A DNA stretch of 22,938 nt from Clostridiales bacterium (GTDB lineage: Bacteria > Bacillota > Clostridia > Christensenellales > Aristaeellaceae): contig JAAZEI010000196.1 in the NCBI GenBank assembly GCA_012512355.1, forward strand, positions 1 to 22,938, in the 5' to 3' direction. The position numbers were made by a program, and so were the translations under genes. Shown one piece after another: positions 1 through 8,928 of this stretch. Position 1 is the first letter of the stretch; each line of letters begins with the position of its first letter. The notes below the pieces were generated by a model that saw only the letters and a program-made list of their open reading frames with translations, was not told where the DNA came from and ran no database searches.

Positions 1-186
1 AGCAGTAATGATTGAGAGTAGTATAACTATTGGGATGGATGAATTATAAAAAATACCCATCACAAAGGTTAAACAAAATAAATCGATGATAAGCGTTTCA
101 GACATTTATGCGGTTTTTTATTATTTAGAGAATGAAATTTTACTGCTACAAGTTGAAAATCTGTATCATGACCCGATAAAGAGAAT
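1..186. other. left-edge spacer without recognised gene
   Basis: AT-rich sequence between the left edge and the antiporter-operon terminator. A plus-strand frame open from base 2 ends with a stop at 47-49 and could be the last 15 codons of a gene lying outside the window, but it is too short to recognise. A 57-codon plus-strand frame from 86 lacks a ribosome-binding site and runs through the terminator hairpin, so I do not call it. I see nothing else here. Confidence 0.4.
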
Positions 187-221
187 CCCCGGAAGTCTCA
201 AAACACAGAGAGCTTCCGGGG
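187..221 (-). terminator. Rho-independent terminator of the mrp operon
   Basis: Nine-base perfect arms CCCCGGAAG (187-195) and CTTCCGGGG (213-221) form a GC-rich hairpin 55 bases after the stop codon of the last antiporter gene. Read on the minus strand, the second arm is followed by ATTCTCTTTAT, an imperfect U-tract. GAG/CTC bases next to the arms can lengthen the stem. Position and structure fit the end of the long minus-strand operon. Confidence 0.75.
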
Positions 222-275
222 GCTTTGCTGCTTCAACAGCGGTTAATCAAAAAGGATGAAGGATTTCCTCTGCTT

Positions 276-2471
276 TTATTTGATCAGCAGGAAAGCCAGC
301 AAGGCGACCAAAACCAAGCAAAAGAGAATTAAATCAAAGGAGAGTGTGTGCAAGAGACGGCGCACGTTGTCCTGTGCGCTGGTCCAGATGGCAGCGTACA
401 TAAACACATAATACTGGGGCTCTTTAGGACGCATACCAAACAATCTCCGCAGGCCCGATGTGAGAATATCAGCGCTATGTCCTAAGAAATAAGTCAGCCG
501 ATTTCCGGACGGAACCTGCCAGTCACTTTCATATTTCCTCTTGAGCACTGTGCGCAAAAGTATGAACGAAAAGCCATCCACTATCCCTTCAAGAAGCCGG
601 GACAGAAATGTAAATACATTGAAGAGAGAGGGAATTAAGACCTTATCCATTATCCCTTCAAGAAGCCGGGACAGAAATGTAAATACATTGAAGAGAGAGG
701 GAATTAAGACCTTATCCATCAATTTATCAAAGGGAGTAAAGACAAGAAAACCAAGCTTGATCAAAGCTTTGACAAGCGGTCTGTATATTTTGTCTTCAAG
801 ATCCAGCCAGACAGGCCAGCGGTTGAGGTAAAGTGAGACGCCATGCGCATCTTTTCCCATCAGCCACAAGCGCACCATTGTAAAATAAAGGATGACGCCC
901 AGCAAGATGGATTTGCCTGCGCCAACGAGATTGACCAAGGCCAGATAATACACTTCGTGCGCTGGTTTATGGGCAAGCAGGAAAGGCAGCGAACGGTTTG
1001 CCAGACCCGTCAGGAAGCCCTGAGGCCGAAGCCCTAACAAAAAGAGAACAAGAGCCGAACCGCCCAGCGCAGCCAGGGACAGCGGGCTCATCGAGGAAGC
1101 CATTTTGTCAAATTCATCTTGACGGCTTGGGTGCTTTTCAATGAAGAGGACGACAAACAGCTTGATCATATAACAAAGAGTCAGCCCGCCGGTGATGACA
1201 AACAGCCACTCCGCTCCCTGATACCACAAAGCGCTATGACCTGATAGCTTAAGATGCGCGATATACTCAATGATGCTCTCGTGCAGCAGCGTCTTTGACG
1301 CATAGCCGCTGAAAAAAGGTACGCCGCTGATGGAGGCAGCGCCTGTCAGAAAGATCAGCATCAAGCCCGGCCGTTTGCGGCCATATCCCCTGATATCATT
1401 GAGATTCAGCGCGTGCACATTGAGGTAAAACACGCCGGCTGCCATGAATAAAACAAGTTTGATGAGGCTGTGGTTGAGCATATGCAGAACGGTTCCCTGC
1501 GCCGCCAGCGCATTGTGCTCACCCAACAGGCTCTGCATCCCGATACCAAAGAGAATAAACCCGATCTGGCTCATGGAAGAGCAGGCCAGTGTACGTTTCA
1601 AATCCACAGAAAACAATGCAAGCAAAGCGCCCAGCATCATGTTGATGAGCCCCACACCCAATAGCAGATTGCCCCAAAGCAAATCATCAAAGAACAGGCG
1701 GGTCGAGATCACCAGGATGCCAAAAATGCCAACCTTGGTTAAAATACCGCTGAGCAGCGCGCTTGCCGGAGCGGGGGCTACCGGGTGTGATTTTGGCAGC
1801 CAGACATGAAGGGGAAACATGCCGGCTTTTGCGCCAAAGCCGGCCAAAATCAGGGTACCGGGCAGGTAAAGGCTGGTGCGGTCCACTTTGCGCATAGCCT
1901 CCGCCAGCTCACTGAAGTGAAGCGTGCCTATTTTCACATGCAGCATCATCAGACCCATCAGCATGCTCATGCCACCCAGGATGGCGATGGAAAGGTAGGT
2001 TTGTCCCGCCCGCATCGCCTCGGGCGTCTCTTCATGGATGACCCAGCAATAGCTGGTGAAGGAGAGAATTTCAAAAAACAAGAAGGCTGTCACTAAATCA
2101 TCTGAGAGAAAGACACCCAATGTAGCGCCTAAAGTGAGCAAGGTAAACAGGCAGTAGCGCCCCTGGGCATGTCCATGCTTCATATATTGTATAGAGAACA
2201 GCGAGGTCATCAGCCACATGAAAATAGCGACCAGGGCATATAAAGTTCTAAAACCGTCCCCTGTCAGGTTAAAGGTAAGCCCAATGATACCTTGCAGCGA
2301 AAATTTAGCTTGCTGCGATGTGAGAAATAAACTACCTGCCAGTATGAGTTCCGCCAGGGTGACGGCAATCATCAAAATGATACCCCAGCTCCATTTCTTT
2401 TTGGATATTGTATAAGCCGGCACTGCCGCGAGAAGAGGCAGAGCGACCAGGACAGGCAAAATCAGATTCAT
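276..2471 (-). CDS. Mrp/Mbh-type antiporter large subunit (NuoL/MrpD family) with long C-terminal extension
   Basis: This is a 731-residue polytopic membrane protein of the proton-conducting transporter (NuoL/M/N, MrpA/MrpD) family and the last gene of the operon. The ion-path residues of the family are visible: Glu134 in FFFEILSF, Lys215 and His222 in the GFGAKAGMFPLHVWLP segment, and Lys246 in SGILTKVG. The family core occupies roughly residues 1-490. The remainder adds a hydrophobic stretch near 505-535, a long region of amphipathic and hydrophobic helices (about 545-640), and a last membrane helix at 710-731, recalling the lateral-helix extension of NuoL. Residues 585-607 are repeated exactly at 608-630. 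The ATG is preceded by a strong AAGGAGG, and the gene starts 15 bases after the preceding stop. It probably forms one proton or Na+ half-channel of the complex. The exact orthologue (MrpA N-terminal part versus an extra MrpD) cannot be fixed by eye. Confidence 0.88.
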   Translation of the reverse strand: MNLILPVLVALPLLAAVPAYTISKKKWSWGIILMIAVTLAELILAGSLFLTSQQAKFSLQGIIGLTFNLTGDGFRTLYALVAIFMWLMTSLFSIQYMKHGHAQGRYCLFTLLTLGATLGVFLSDDLVTAFLFFEILSFTSYCWVIHEETPEAMRAGQTYLSIAILGGMSMLMGLMMLHVKIGTLHFSELAEAMRKVDRTSLYLPGTLILAGFGAKAGMFPLHVWLPKSHPVAPAPASALLSGILTKVGIFGILVISTRLFFDDLLWGNLLLGVGLINMMLGALLALFSVDLKRTLACSSMSQIGFILFGIGMQSLLGEHNALAAQGTVLHMLNHSLIKLVLFMAAGVFYLNVHALNLNDIRGYGRKRPGLMLIFLTGAASISGVPFFSGYASKTLLHESIIEYIAHLKLSGHSALWYQGAEWLFVITGGLTLCYMIKLFVVLFIEKHPSRQDEFDKMASSMSPLSLAALGGSALVLFLLGLRPQGFLTGLANRSLPFLLAHKPAHEVYYLALVNLVGAGKSILLGVILYFTMVRLWLMGKDAHGVSLYLNRWPVWLDLEDKIYRPLVKALIKLGFLVFTPFDKLMDKVLIPSLFNVFTFLSRLLEGIMDKVLIPSLFNVFTFLSRLLEGIVDGFSFILLRTVLKRKYESDWQVPSGNRLTYFLGHSADILTSGLRRLFGMRPKEPQYYVFMYAAIWTSAQDNVRRLLHTLSFDLILFCLVLVALLAFLLIK
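582..719 (-). repeat. perfect 69-bp tandem duplication inside the terminal antiporter subunit
   Basis: Bases 582-650 and 651-719 are identical over all 69 positions. The unit is 23 codons, so the frame is kept. It encodes the peptide starting MDKVLIPSLF and ending RLLEGI at residues 585-607 and again at 608-630, adding one hydrophobic/amphipathic helical unit to the C-terminal extension. The absence of any silent difference indicates a recent duplication or continuing slippage. Confidence 0.97.
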
Positions 2472-2486
2472 ACCAGCCGCACCTCC

Positions 2487-3929
2487 TTATATTGCGCCAT
2501 AAGCAGTTCGCGTCAGAAAATCAAGCAAAGGACCGCTGTAAAAACTCAAGACGACCATGAGAATACTCAGCCCCACCAGTGTCACTTTAAAACTGGCTTC
2601 CACCGGCATGATTTCCCTGACTTGTACAGGTCTTGTATACATGGTGACTGCCGGAACCAGCAGATAAATACCTGTGAGCAGCGAACTGATCAGCAGCGCC
2701 GCTACACCGGCAATAGGTAAAAATCCACCAAGGGAGAAGGCCGCTTGGGCCAAAGACCATTTGCTGATAAAGCCAACCAGCGGCGGAATGCCGGTCATTG
2801 CCAGCGCGCCCAGGGTGAAAACGCCGCTCAAAAGACCCAAAGGCCCGCCCAGACCGCGCAGTTCATTCACATAATAAGCATGAGCGCGCTTGTTGAACAC
2901 ACCGCAGGTGAGAAACAGGGTGATTTTCATCAGGGCATGAAAAACCAGATGCATCAGCCCTGCTGCCAGCCCCTGCGGGGTCAGGAGCATCGCCCCAAAC
3001 AGGATATAAGAAAGATTGGATACTGTTGAATAAGCCAGCCTGCGCTTGAGGTGCTTTTCTTTCAAGGCCATGGAACAGCCATATACAATGGTAAATGAAG
3101 TCAGTACCAGGGGAATATATTGCGCGTAACTTCCCTTGATCAGGCTGATGCCAAAGCTAAAATAGGTGACCCGGATGATGGCAAAAACGCCGGATTTGAC
3201 TACCGCCACAGCATGCAGCAAAGCAGTCACAGGGGTCGGGGCGACAGCGGCGGTCGGCAGCCAGCCATGTACAGGAAATACAGCGGCTTTGACGCTGAAC
3301 CCGAGAAAACACAGCAAATATCCCAGGCGCAGCTGGCTAGTATGCACCAGGCTGATCCCCTTGAACAGCCCTCCGGGAACAAATGCGGTTGTCCCGCCAA
3401 AATACACCAAATATACCAGACCAATGAAGGCAAAGGCAGACCCGCCCAGTGAATAGTACAGATACTTTAGTCCGGCAGAAATTGATTTCGTGCTTCCCCC
3501 ATGCATCACCAAGGGCACTGTGGACAGGGTCATGATTTCATAAAAGACATACAGTGTGAGCAGATTGGCACTCATCGCAATGCCCAGGGTCACACCATAA
3601 CTCATCAGAAAGAATGAAAAAAAGGTTGTTTGCTTTTCCATGTCCTTCATATAGCTGATGGCATACAGCAAAGAAATCGGCCACAGCAAAGCGATGATGG
3701 CAGAAAACACACGGCCCAGATCATCCAGCTTCAAGGTAAGATTCAAAATGTCGTTGAGGCTGACAATTTTCAGTATTGTCGTGTCTGAAAACAGCGCGAT
3801 TGCTACAAGTACACTCGTTGCAAGTGCAGACGCCATCAGATAGAAGTTGCGCGCACCTGTTTTCCATTTAAATAAGGGCAGCAATGCACCCAGCAGGATA
3901 GGAAGTACAACGGCTAAAAATAATATCAT
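2487..3929 (-). CDS. Mrp/Mbh-type antiporter subunit, third MrpD-like paralogue
   Basis: A roughly 480-residue integral membrane protein of the NuoL/M/N-MrpA/D family. Counted from a possible TTG start at 3941, the conserved Glu is residue 135 (YVFYEIMTLS), the TM7 Lys is 218 (GFSVKAAVFPVHGWLP), and a further Lys is 249 after APTPVTALLHA, a NuoL/MrpA-like signature rather than the HPVAPSPASA of its neighbour. I prefer the ATG at 3929: TGAGGG lies about six bases upstream and overlaps the stop codon of the preceding gene, so translation is likely coupled. The TTG at 3941 has no good ribosome-binding site. The protein presumably supplies another ion half-channel in the same complex as the flanking paralogues. 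Confidence 0.88.
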   Translation of the reverse strand: MILFLAVVLPILLGALLPLFKWKTGARNFYLMASALATSVLVAIALFSDTTILKIVSLNDILNLTLKLDDLGRVFSAIIALLWPISLLYAISYMKDMEKQTTFFSFFLMSYGVTLGIAMSANLLTLYVFYEIMTLSTVPLVMHGGSTKSISAGLKYLYYSLGGSAFAFIGLVYLVYFGGTTAFVPGGLFKGISLVHTSQLRLGYLLCFLGFSVKAAVFPVHGWLPTAAVAPTPVTALLHAVAVVKSGVFAIIRVTYFSFGISLIKGSYAQYIPLVLTSFTIVYGCSMALKEKHLKRRLAYSTVSNLSYILFGAMLLTPQGLAAGLMHLVFHALMKITLFLTCGVFNKRAHAYYVNELRGLGGPLGLLSGVFTLGALAMTGIPPLVGFISKWSLAQAAFSLGGFLPIAGVAALLISSLLTGIYLLVPAVTMYTRPVQVREIMPVEASFKVTLVGLSILMVVLSFYSGPLLDFLTRTAYGAI

Positions 3930-3937
3930 AGCATCCC

Positions 3938-5425
3938 TCAAAACAGTGAGCCGGCAAGTTTATTAAACAAATCAATCATGAAGCCCGGAAAAATGCCGAG
4001 AATGAGAGTCGCCAAAGTCAGCATCGAGATGGGGACAAGCATCATGAGGGAGGGGTCATTCTTCTTTTGTAAAGCAGGCGCAGCATCCCCTGGCGATATT
4101 CCGCCAAAGAAAGCGGATACGCTGATGGGCAGCAGATAACCGGCTGTCAAAATAGCAGAAATCAGCAGCACAACGGGCACCAGCCAGCTGAAAACGGCCG
4201 CCCCCGATACCAGTGCGCCTTCTGCGATATACCACTTGGCGATAAAACCGCCAAGGGGCGGGATGCCTACCAGAGAAATGCCGCAGATTGTGAACAGCCA
4301 CATCGTCCAGGGCATACTTTTGCCCAGGTGACGCATGTCATCCACCTGCGTGAATCCTGTCTTATAGATGATGGCGCCAGCGCACAGGAAGAGTGCGTCT
4401 TTTGTCAGCGCGTGAAATACCATCTGCAGCAAGGCGCCGCCCAGGGCCATTGTATCGAGCAGAAAAATACCGCAAAGAACATAACTGACCTGAGAAACGC
4501 TGGAGTAAGCCAGGCGCTTTTTAAGCGTTTTTTCTTTCAATGCGAGCATAGAACCCATAAACACAGTCGTCGCAGCACACCCGAGCAGCGTCCACTGCAC
4601 CCAGGTGCCTCGCAGATAATCAGGGCCTACGACATAGAAGATAATACGGAATATGCACAGCACGCCTGCTTTTGTAATCACGCCAGATAGCACTGCGCTG
4701 GCGGGAGAGGGAGCTACCGGATGGGCTGTAGGCAGCCATCCATGCATGGGAAACATGCCAGCCTTCGTCCCAAATCCAATCAGCGTGATGACAAGAATAA
4801 CTTGAAAAGCGGTGTGTGACAGGGTCAGCTGCCCTGTCAGCAAGGAGCCGCCCTCGACAAAATAAGGAGAGGCGATGTTTGGCGTGAGCATAAAGATGCC
4901 AAGAAGCCCCATGGTGGCGCCGGCGACAGAATAAATCAGGTATTTGATGCCCGCGGCAACAGCCTCCTTGGTTCTGCTGTGCAAAACCATGGGCATTGAC
5001 AGAAGGGTCATCAATTCAAAGAACAGATACATGGTCACCATGGTGGCCGACAGGGTGAGCGCTATGAGTGAGGCCATGGTTATTAAATAAAATGCATAGT
5101 AGGACTTTTCGTTTTGTTCATGACTCATGTAGCTGAAGGAGTAAAATCCAGCAATTGTCCACATCAGCGCCATGAGGACTGAAAAAATGCGGCTTGTGGC
5201 ATCTGAGCGCAAAGCGATGGGCAGCTGCTTGGTCATCTCAAAGAGAATGAGGGTACGCTCAGCGTCCAGCGCGATTATAAGAACCACTATACATTCCAGC
5301 ACCATCACAGCGCCGACAAAGAGGCAGCGGTCCTGCCGGCTTTGGTTCAGCCAGGGGAGATAAACCACCATCAGCGAGCCGGCGGCAGGCAGCAGGACAG
5401 CAACGAGCAAGAGCAAACCTTCCAT
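3938..5425 (-). CDS. mrpD: MrpD-like antiporter subunit, second paralogue
   Basis: A 495-residue polytopic membrane protein of the proton-conducting transporter family. Key residues are Glu137 (YLFFELMTLL), Lys221 and His228 (GFGTKAGMFPMHGWLP), and Lys252 within SGVITKAG after the HPVAPSPASA motif. This pattern is the typical MrpD/MbhH one, and the length matches that family (about 490-500). The ATG has AAGGAGG upstream and follows the preceding gene after 16 bases. MrpD subunits carry one ion-translocation path in Mrp Na+/H+ antiporters. Which of the three roughly 490-residue paralogues is the true MrpD orthologue is not decidable by eye; this one has the most canonical motif. Confidence 0.9.
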   Translation of the reverse strand: MEGLLLLVAVLLPAAGSLMVVYLPWLNQSRQDRCLFVGAVMVLECIVVLIIALDAERTLILFEMTKQLPIALRSDATSRIFSVLMALMWTIAGFYSFSYMSHEQNEKSYYAFYLITMASLIALTLSATMVTMYLFFELMTLLSMPMVLHSRTKEAVAAGIKYLIYSVAGATMGLLGIFMLTPNIASPYFVEGGSLLTGQLTLSHTAFQVILVITLIGFGTKAGMFPMHGWLPTAHPVAPSPASAVLSGVITKAGVLCIFRIIFYVVGPDYLRGTWVQWTLLGCAATTVFMGSMLALKEKTLKKRLAYSSVSQVSYVLCGIFLLDTMALGGALLQMVFHALTKDALFLCAGAIIYKTGFTQVDDMRHLGKSMPWTMWLFTICGISLVGIPPLGGFIAKWYIAEGALVSGAAVFSWLVPVVLLISAILTAGYLLPISVSAFFGGISPGDAAPALQKKNDPSLMMLVPISMLTLATLILGIFPGFMIDLFNKLAGSLF

Positions 5426-5441
5426 TTAACAGCAATCCTCC

Positions 5442-6938
5442 TTAGGAAAAAGTCATTAGGCCCGTTTGAATTACCCGCAAGATCGGCTCAGAGCCAATGC
5501 CCAGGTAGATAATGAGCAGCATTGAAGCAAACAGCGCGACAAGCGCATAGGGCGGTATCTTTTCAGCCGGAGGATAGGCAATATCCCCAGGAGGACGCCT
5601 GTAGATTGAAACCACGGTGTGCAAAAAATAAACGCCATTGAGCAAGGTGCTGATGGCCAGCGCAATCAGCACCAGCGAGCGCATCCATCCTCCAAACACC
5701 ATGCCCGAAATTGCCAGGTTTAGTTTCACGATGAACCCGCCGGTGAATGGGATACCTACCATGCTCATGGCAGCCACAGTAAAAACAATGCCGGCAGGGA
5801 CGTTTCTATAACCTGCGCCATGGAGATAACGGAAGCGTTTGCGGTCTCCCGAGACATTGATCAGTTCATAGGTAGCGAGGAAAAGCAGAGATTTGACAAC
5901 GGAATGAACCAGCATTTGAAAAAGTGCCGCTTCCACGCCTGCTGTGGTCCCTATGCCCAGGCCCATATAAATATAGCCGATTTGAGCCACAGATGAATAA
6001 GCAATCATGCGCCGGATATCTCGCTGGCTGATGGCCATTACAGAGGCCAAAATCATCCCGCTCACGCCGCAGACAAACAGAAAGGGGCTGATGTTCTGTG
6101 AAATGATGACATCCATTCCAACCACACGATAATAGAACTTAATCAGCACAAAAATGTATGTTTTGCTGATGATCCCGCTGAGGATGGCGCTGCTCAGCGG
6201 CGGGGCGTAGGCATAGGTGTCAGGGGCCCAGCTATGAAAGGGAAACATGGCACTTTTGATGGCCAGGCCCGCAGTGATGAGCGCGATGACCACCGTCAGC
6301 GGGCCCGCGTACTCACCGGTATCTACAATGGCGCGTACAGCCTCCCCCAGCGGTTCCATCAGAAGATGACCGGTGATGCCATAAAGCATGGAGATACCCA
6401 AAAGCAGCAAACCCGAACCAAACAGATGCATGATCATGTACCGGGTGATCGCGACGAGCGTATGCCCGTTTTGACGCACAACAACCAAGGCACAGGAGGC
6501 GATGGTCAGAATCTCGATAAAAACATAGACGGTGAACAAGTCATTGGTGTAAATCAAAACCAATACGGCTGCCAGCGCCAGATCCACCATGATACAGTAG
6601 AGGTTAACTTTTTTCTCGCTGACAAAGGCAGGGGAATGGCGCAGACCGCCAATCAGAGAAAGGCACAGCACCACAGAAAAGCCTGTAGCCATCAGTGCCT
6701 CCAGGCGGCCAATGCGAATTTCATTTCCCCAGGGCGATGGAAAGTGCCCCATCATGTAGGGATAGGCACTGTCTAGCCTAAGGGTCAGGGAAAGCGTCAA
6801 AACACTCAGCACCACAACGGATCCCGAAACAAAGAAAGTCAGCGCTTTTGCCGCTTTTGGCTTGAGAATCGACGTGACGATGCCTGCGATCATGCACAGG
6901 ATAATACTAAAAAAAGGGAAGTTTTGTGTTAATGTCAT
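5442..6938 (-). CDS. mrpD: MrpD/MbhH-like antiporter subunit, first paralogue
   Basis: A 498-residue polytopic membrane protein and the first of four large channel-type subunits after MrpC, the position held by MrpD in mrp operons and MbhH in mbh operons. Conserved residues are Glu142 (VYVFIEILTIAS), Lys228 and His235 (GLAIKSAMFPFHSWAP), and Lys259 (SGIISKTY). The segment after His235 reads DTYAYAPPLSSAILSG rather than HPVAPSPASA, as in some Mbh/Mbx-type homologues. Start ATG at 6938 overlaps the TGA of mrpC by one base and has GGGGAGG upstream. Predicted role: proton or Na+ translocation in the membrane arm. Confidence 0.9.
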   Translation of the reverse strand: MTLTQNFPFFSIILCMIAGIVTSILKPKAAKALTFFVSGSVVVLSVLTLSLTLRLDSAYPYMMGHFPSPWGNEIRIGRLEALMATGFSVVLCLSLIGGLRHSPAFVSEKKVNLYCIMVDLALAAVLVLIYTNDLFTVYVFIEILTIASCALVVVRQNGHTLVAITRYMIMHLFGSGLLLLGISMLYGITGHLLMEPLGEAVRAIVDTGEYAGPLTVVIALITAGLAIKSAMFPFHSWAPDTYAYAPPLSSAILSGIISKTYIFVLIKFYYRVVGMDVIISQNISPFLFVCGVSGMILASVMAISQRDIRRMIAYSSVAQIGYIYMGLGIGTTAGVEAALFQMLVHSVVKSLLFLATYELINVSGDRKRFRYLHGAGYRNVPAGIVFTVAAMSMVGIPFTGGFIVKLNLAISGMVFGGWMRSLVLIALAISTLLNGVYFLHTVVSIYRRPPGDIAYPPAEKIPPYALVALFASMLLIIYLGIGSEPILRVIQTGLMTFS

Positions 6939-7312
6939 CAGGCGTCCTCCCCTTTGGCAAGCAGCGCGATTTCATCTATGTTCAGCGTATGGTATCGCCG
7001 GTACAAACGTATCGTCAGTGCCAGCATGATTCCTGTAAAGCTGACGGCGACCACAATGCCCGTCAGCACCAGACCCGAGGGAATAGGGTTGATATAGGCC
7101 GCAGCTTCTGTAACACCCTCAGCAATGATTGGCGCTTTGCGGCCGCTGATGTACCCCATGGAAGCCAGAAACAGATAAATGGCCGTATCCATGATGTTCA
7201 GTCCAATGATTTTTCGAATGAGGTTACGCTGGAGCAGCAAAATGGTAAACCCAATGCAAAACAAAATAACAGACACCGTCTGTTCCAGGTTTTGATACAA
7301 TAATTGCCACAT
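6938..7312 (-). CDS. mrpC: Mrp antiporter subunit C (NuoK-like)
   Basis: A small (124-residue) protein with three hydrophobic segments resembling MnhC/MrpC, MbhG and complex I NuoK. The central stretch LLLQRNLIRKIIGLNIMDTAIYL matches the MnhC pattern in which basic residues precede a second membrane helix. I choose the ATG at 7312 because GAGGAAG lies seven bases upstream. A GTG at 7327 would give 129 residues and a four-base overlap (GTGA) with the stop of the preceding gene, and is also possible. MrpC sits beside MrpA/MrpD-type subunits in the antiporter complex and is required for its assembly. Confidence 0.87.
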   Translation of the reverse strand: MWQLLYQNLEQTVSVILFCIGFTILLLQRNLIRKIIGLNIMDTAIYLFLASMGYISGRKAPIIAEGVTEAAAYINPIPSGLVLTGIVVAVSFTGIMLALTIRLYRRYHTLNIDEIALLAKGEDA

Positions 7313-7323
7313 TGCCATCTTCC

Positions 7324-8343
7324 TCACAGACCGCCCTTACGAAAAAGCGCATAAAATATGTACATCGTACAGGCCACCACCAGCCCCACTGCAATGTTCA
7401 GCGGCATAATCAGCCCAGCGGAGATGATAGCCCCCGGTGTTCCCAAAGGAATGCCGCTATCAAGGCCATTTGCCCCGAAGTAAAAAGAATAGGTTTTAGC
7501 AATGCCATAAAAACTCAGGGAAAAGAAACTAACCATAACAAATGTTTTGTTTGTAAAGAACCTGCCGGATTTTTCAAATCCGAAGGCATTCAGATAGAGA
7601 ATCAGCCCCGCGCTGATAATGGCTCCTCCGGAAAAACCTCCGCCAGGCGACAGATGACCATTGAGGATGATATAAATGCCAAACAGCAAGATAATGGGTG
7701 TGAGAATCTTTGCGCTGCCCTGCAGAATACGGTCGCTCCTGGGTTCATAATGACGGTCATCTGATTCAGCGGCGATGAGTTCCTCAACCGGGGAGCCATC
7801 TTTATTTCGGTCGATACGCAATAAAATGAGCACAGCGCAGGCGGCAAGAAATAGGACAGTGGCCTCCCCCAGGGTATCAAAGGCACGATAATCCAGAATC
7901 ATGCCGGCGACAATATTGACAGCACCGGTCTCATCCAGGCCTTTTTCTATATAACGCTGGGAAACTTCATTGACGCCGGGTGCCTGAGTGTCTCCAAACC
8001 GCGGCATCAGGGCAACTGTTTCCAGGAGAAAGAATATCATCATGATGCTTAAGACCAAAGCCAGGATCACATGCAGTGCGGAAAGTACTTTTCGTCCTCG
8101 GGTTCTGGCCCACACCAGCACATTGTATTGATCCAATCGGTCTAGCGCCAGGGTGCGCTCATGTTTGCGGGTTTCTACCGCTTCTTCCTGGGCTTCCAGC
8201 AGGGCTTCATAGGATTGGTGCGGTTCGCTGTCCTGGCTGATCTGGCTGATGATTTCGTCATCCAGCGCCAAAAAACCCTCATGAAACCATTTGCGGATAC
8301 GAGCCTGCGGGCGCGTCTGCCAGTCACTTCTGCGCTTGCTCAT
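7324..8343 (-). CDS. mrpB: fused MbhE-like and MrpB (MnhB) subunit with cytoplasmic N-terminal extension
   Basis: A 339-residue fusion. Residues 1-84 are charged and lack a membrane segment. Residues about 85-175 are MbhE-like (corresponding to the C-terminal part of bacterial MrpA), with a membrane helix at 87-110 and the signature NIVAGMILDYRAFDTLGEA at 143-161. Residues about 205-335 are an MnhB/MrpB domain containing GSAKILTPIILLFG, NGHLSPGGGFSGG and GTPGAIISAGLIMPLNIAVG. In Pyrococcus mbh clusters the two domains are separate proteins (MbhE and MbhF). The ATG has AAAGGAG nine bases upstream and overlaps the preceding gene by 20 bases. The N-terminal extension is unexplained and could be a cytoplasmic docking element. 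Confidence 0.88.
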   Translation of the reverse strand: MSKRRSDWQTRPQARIRKWFHEGFLALDDEIISQISQDSEPHQSYEALLEAQEEAVETRKHERTLALDRLDQYNVLVWARTRGRKVLSALHVILALVLSIMMIFFLLETVALMPRFGDTQAPGVNEVSQRYIEKGLDETGAVNIVAGMILDYRAFDTLGEATVLFLAACAVLILLRIDRNKDGSPVEELIAAESDDRHYEPRSDRILQGSAKILTPIILLFGIYIILNGHLSPGGGFSGGAIISAGLILYLNAFGFEKSGRFFTNKTFVMVSFFSLSFYGIAKTYSFYFGANGLDSGIPLGTPGAIISAGLIMPLNIAVGLVVACTMYIFYALFRKGGL

Positions 8344-8590
8344 GCTCGCTGTCTCCTTTGATGGCGTGAATTTTCTTAAGTGTTACAAAAAACAGAACGC
8401 TGGTGATGCCGGCCCCTACGGCCGCCTCAGTGATGGCAAGGTCCGGGCTTTGTAAAAACATCCAAATCACTGCCATGATCAGGCTATAGGCCATATAAAC
8501 AATCAGCGAAGTCAGCAGGTTGCGGGTGAAGCTAACAGCCAGGGCGCAGACAATCAGCATGCCCAGAAGGATGATATGCACAAAGTTCAT
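8324..8590 (-). CDS. MbhD-like subunit (DUF4040, MrpA C-terminal part)
   Basis: An 88-residue membrane protein with three hydrophobic helices and the DUF4040/MbhD signature SPDLAITEAAVGAGITSVLFFVTL. In canonical bacterial Mrp this domain lies in the C-terminal part of the roughly 800-residue MrpA; here, as in archaeal Mbh, it is a separate gene. The start at MNFVHIIL (8590) makes an ATGA overlap with mrpG. A longer reading from 8638 would add 16 residues inside mrpG and is unlikely. It contributes to the core that links MrpC to the small subunits. Confidence 0.85.
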   Translation of the reverse strand: MNFVHIILLGMLIVCALAVSFTRNLLTSLIVYMAYSLIMAVIWMFLQSPDLAITEAAVGAGITSVLFFVTLKKIHAIKGDSEHEQAQK

Positions 8591-8928
8591 AGATTGCCCT
8601 CCCCTGACCTGTCGGTTTTTGGGGGCAGCTGCTGCCACATCGGGTTGATGGTAACTTCAAGCCTGGCAATCAGGTGACTGCTGACAGGGCTTGAAAACCA
8701 CAGGAAGGCAATAATGAGCAGCAGCTTCAGCGCCATCCATATGTCGGGTGAACTAAAGGTCAGGCCCAAAAGACAAAAGAGAATCCCCAGGGTATCGCCC
8801 ATGGCAGCAGCGTGCATACGGTTCAATACGTAGTCAAATTTATATACGCCGAACACCGCGGTGATCAAAATCATCAGCCCGCTGAGCAGGAAGCCGGCAG
8901 TCAGGATGAAACGCAGCCATTCAAGCAT
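8587..8928 (-). CDS. mrpG: Mrp antiporter subunit G
   Basis: A 113-residue protein with three predicted membrane helices and the MnhG/MrpG hallmark GVYKFDYVLNRMHAAAMGDTLG around residues 24-45, followed by a short cytoplasmic tail. The start MLEWLRF at 8928 overlaps the end of mrpF by eight bases; the open frame extends 25 codons further upstream but that part has no MnhG character. The stop overlaps the next start as ATGA. MrpG is a structural subunit of the antiporter's small-subunit cluster. Confidence 0.9.
   Translation of the reverse strand: MLEWLRFILTAGFLLSGLMILITAVFGVYKFDYVLNRMHAAAMGDTLGILFCLLGLTFSSPDIWMALKLLLIIAFLWFSSPVSSHLIARLEVTINPMWQQLPPKTDRSGEGNL

Noticed and set aside
130..142. 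NagB active-site change: Asn134 where E. coli has Asp141 (protein coordinates; gene at 15973-16692)
   Set aside because: This is the normal form in Gram-positive NagB enzymes, not a defect.
86..259. 57-codon plus-strand open frame starting ATGATAAGC
   Set aside because: No ribosome-binding site, and it runs straight through the terminator hairpin of the antiporter operon.
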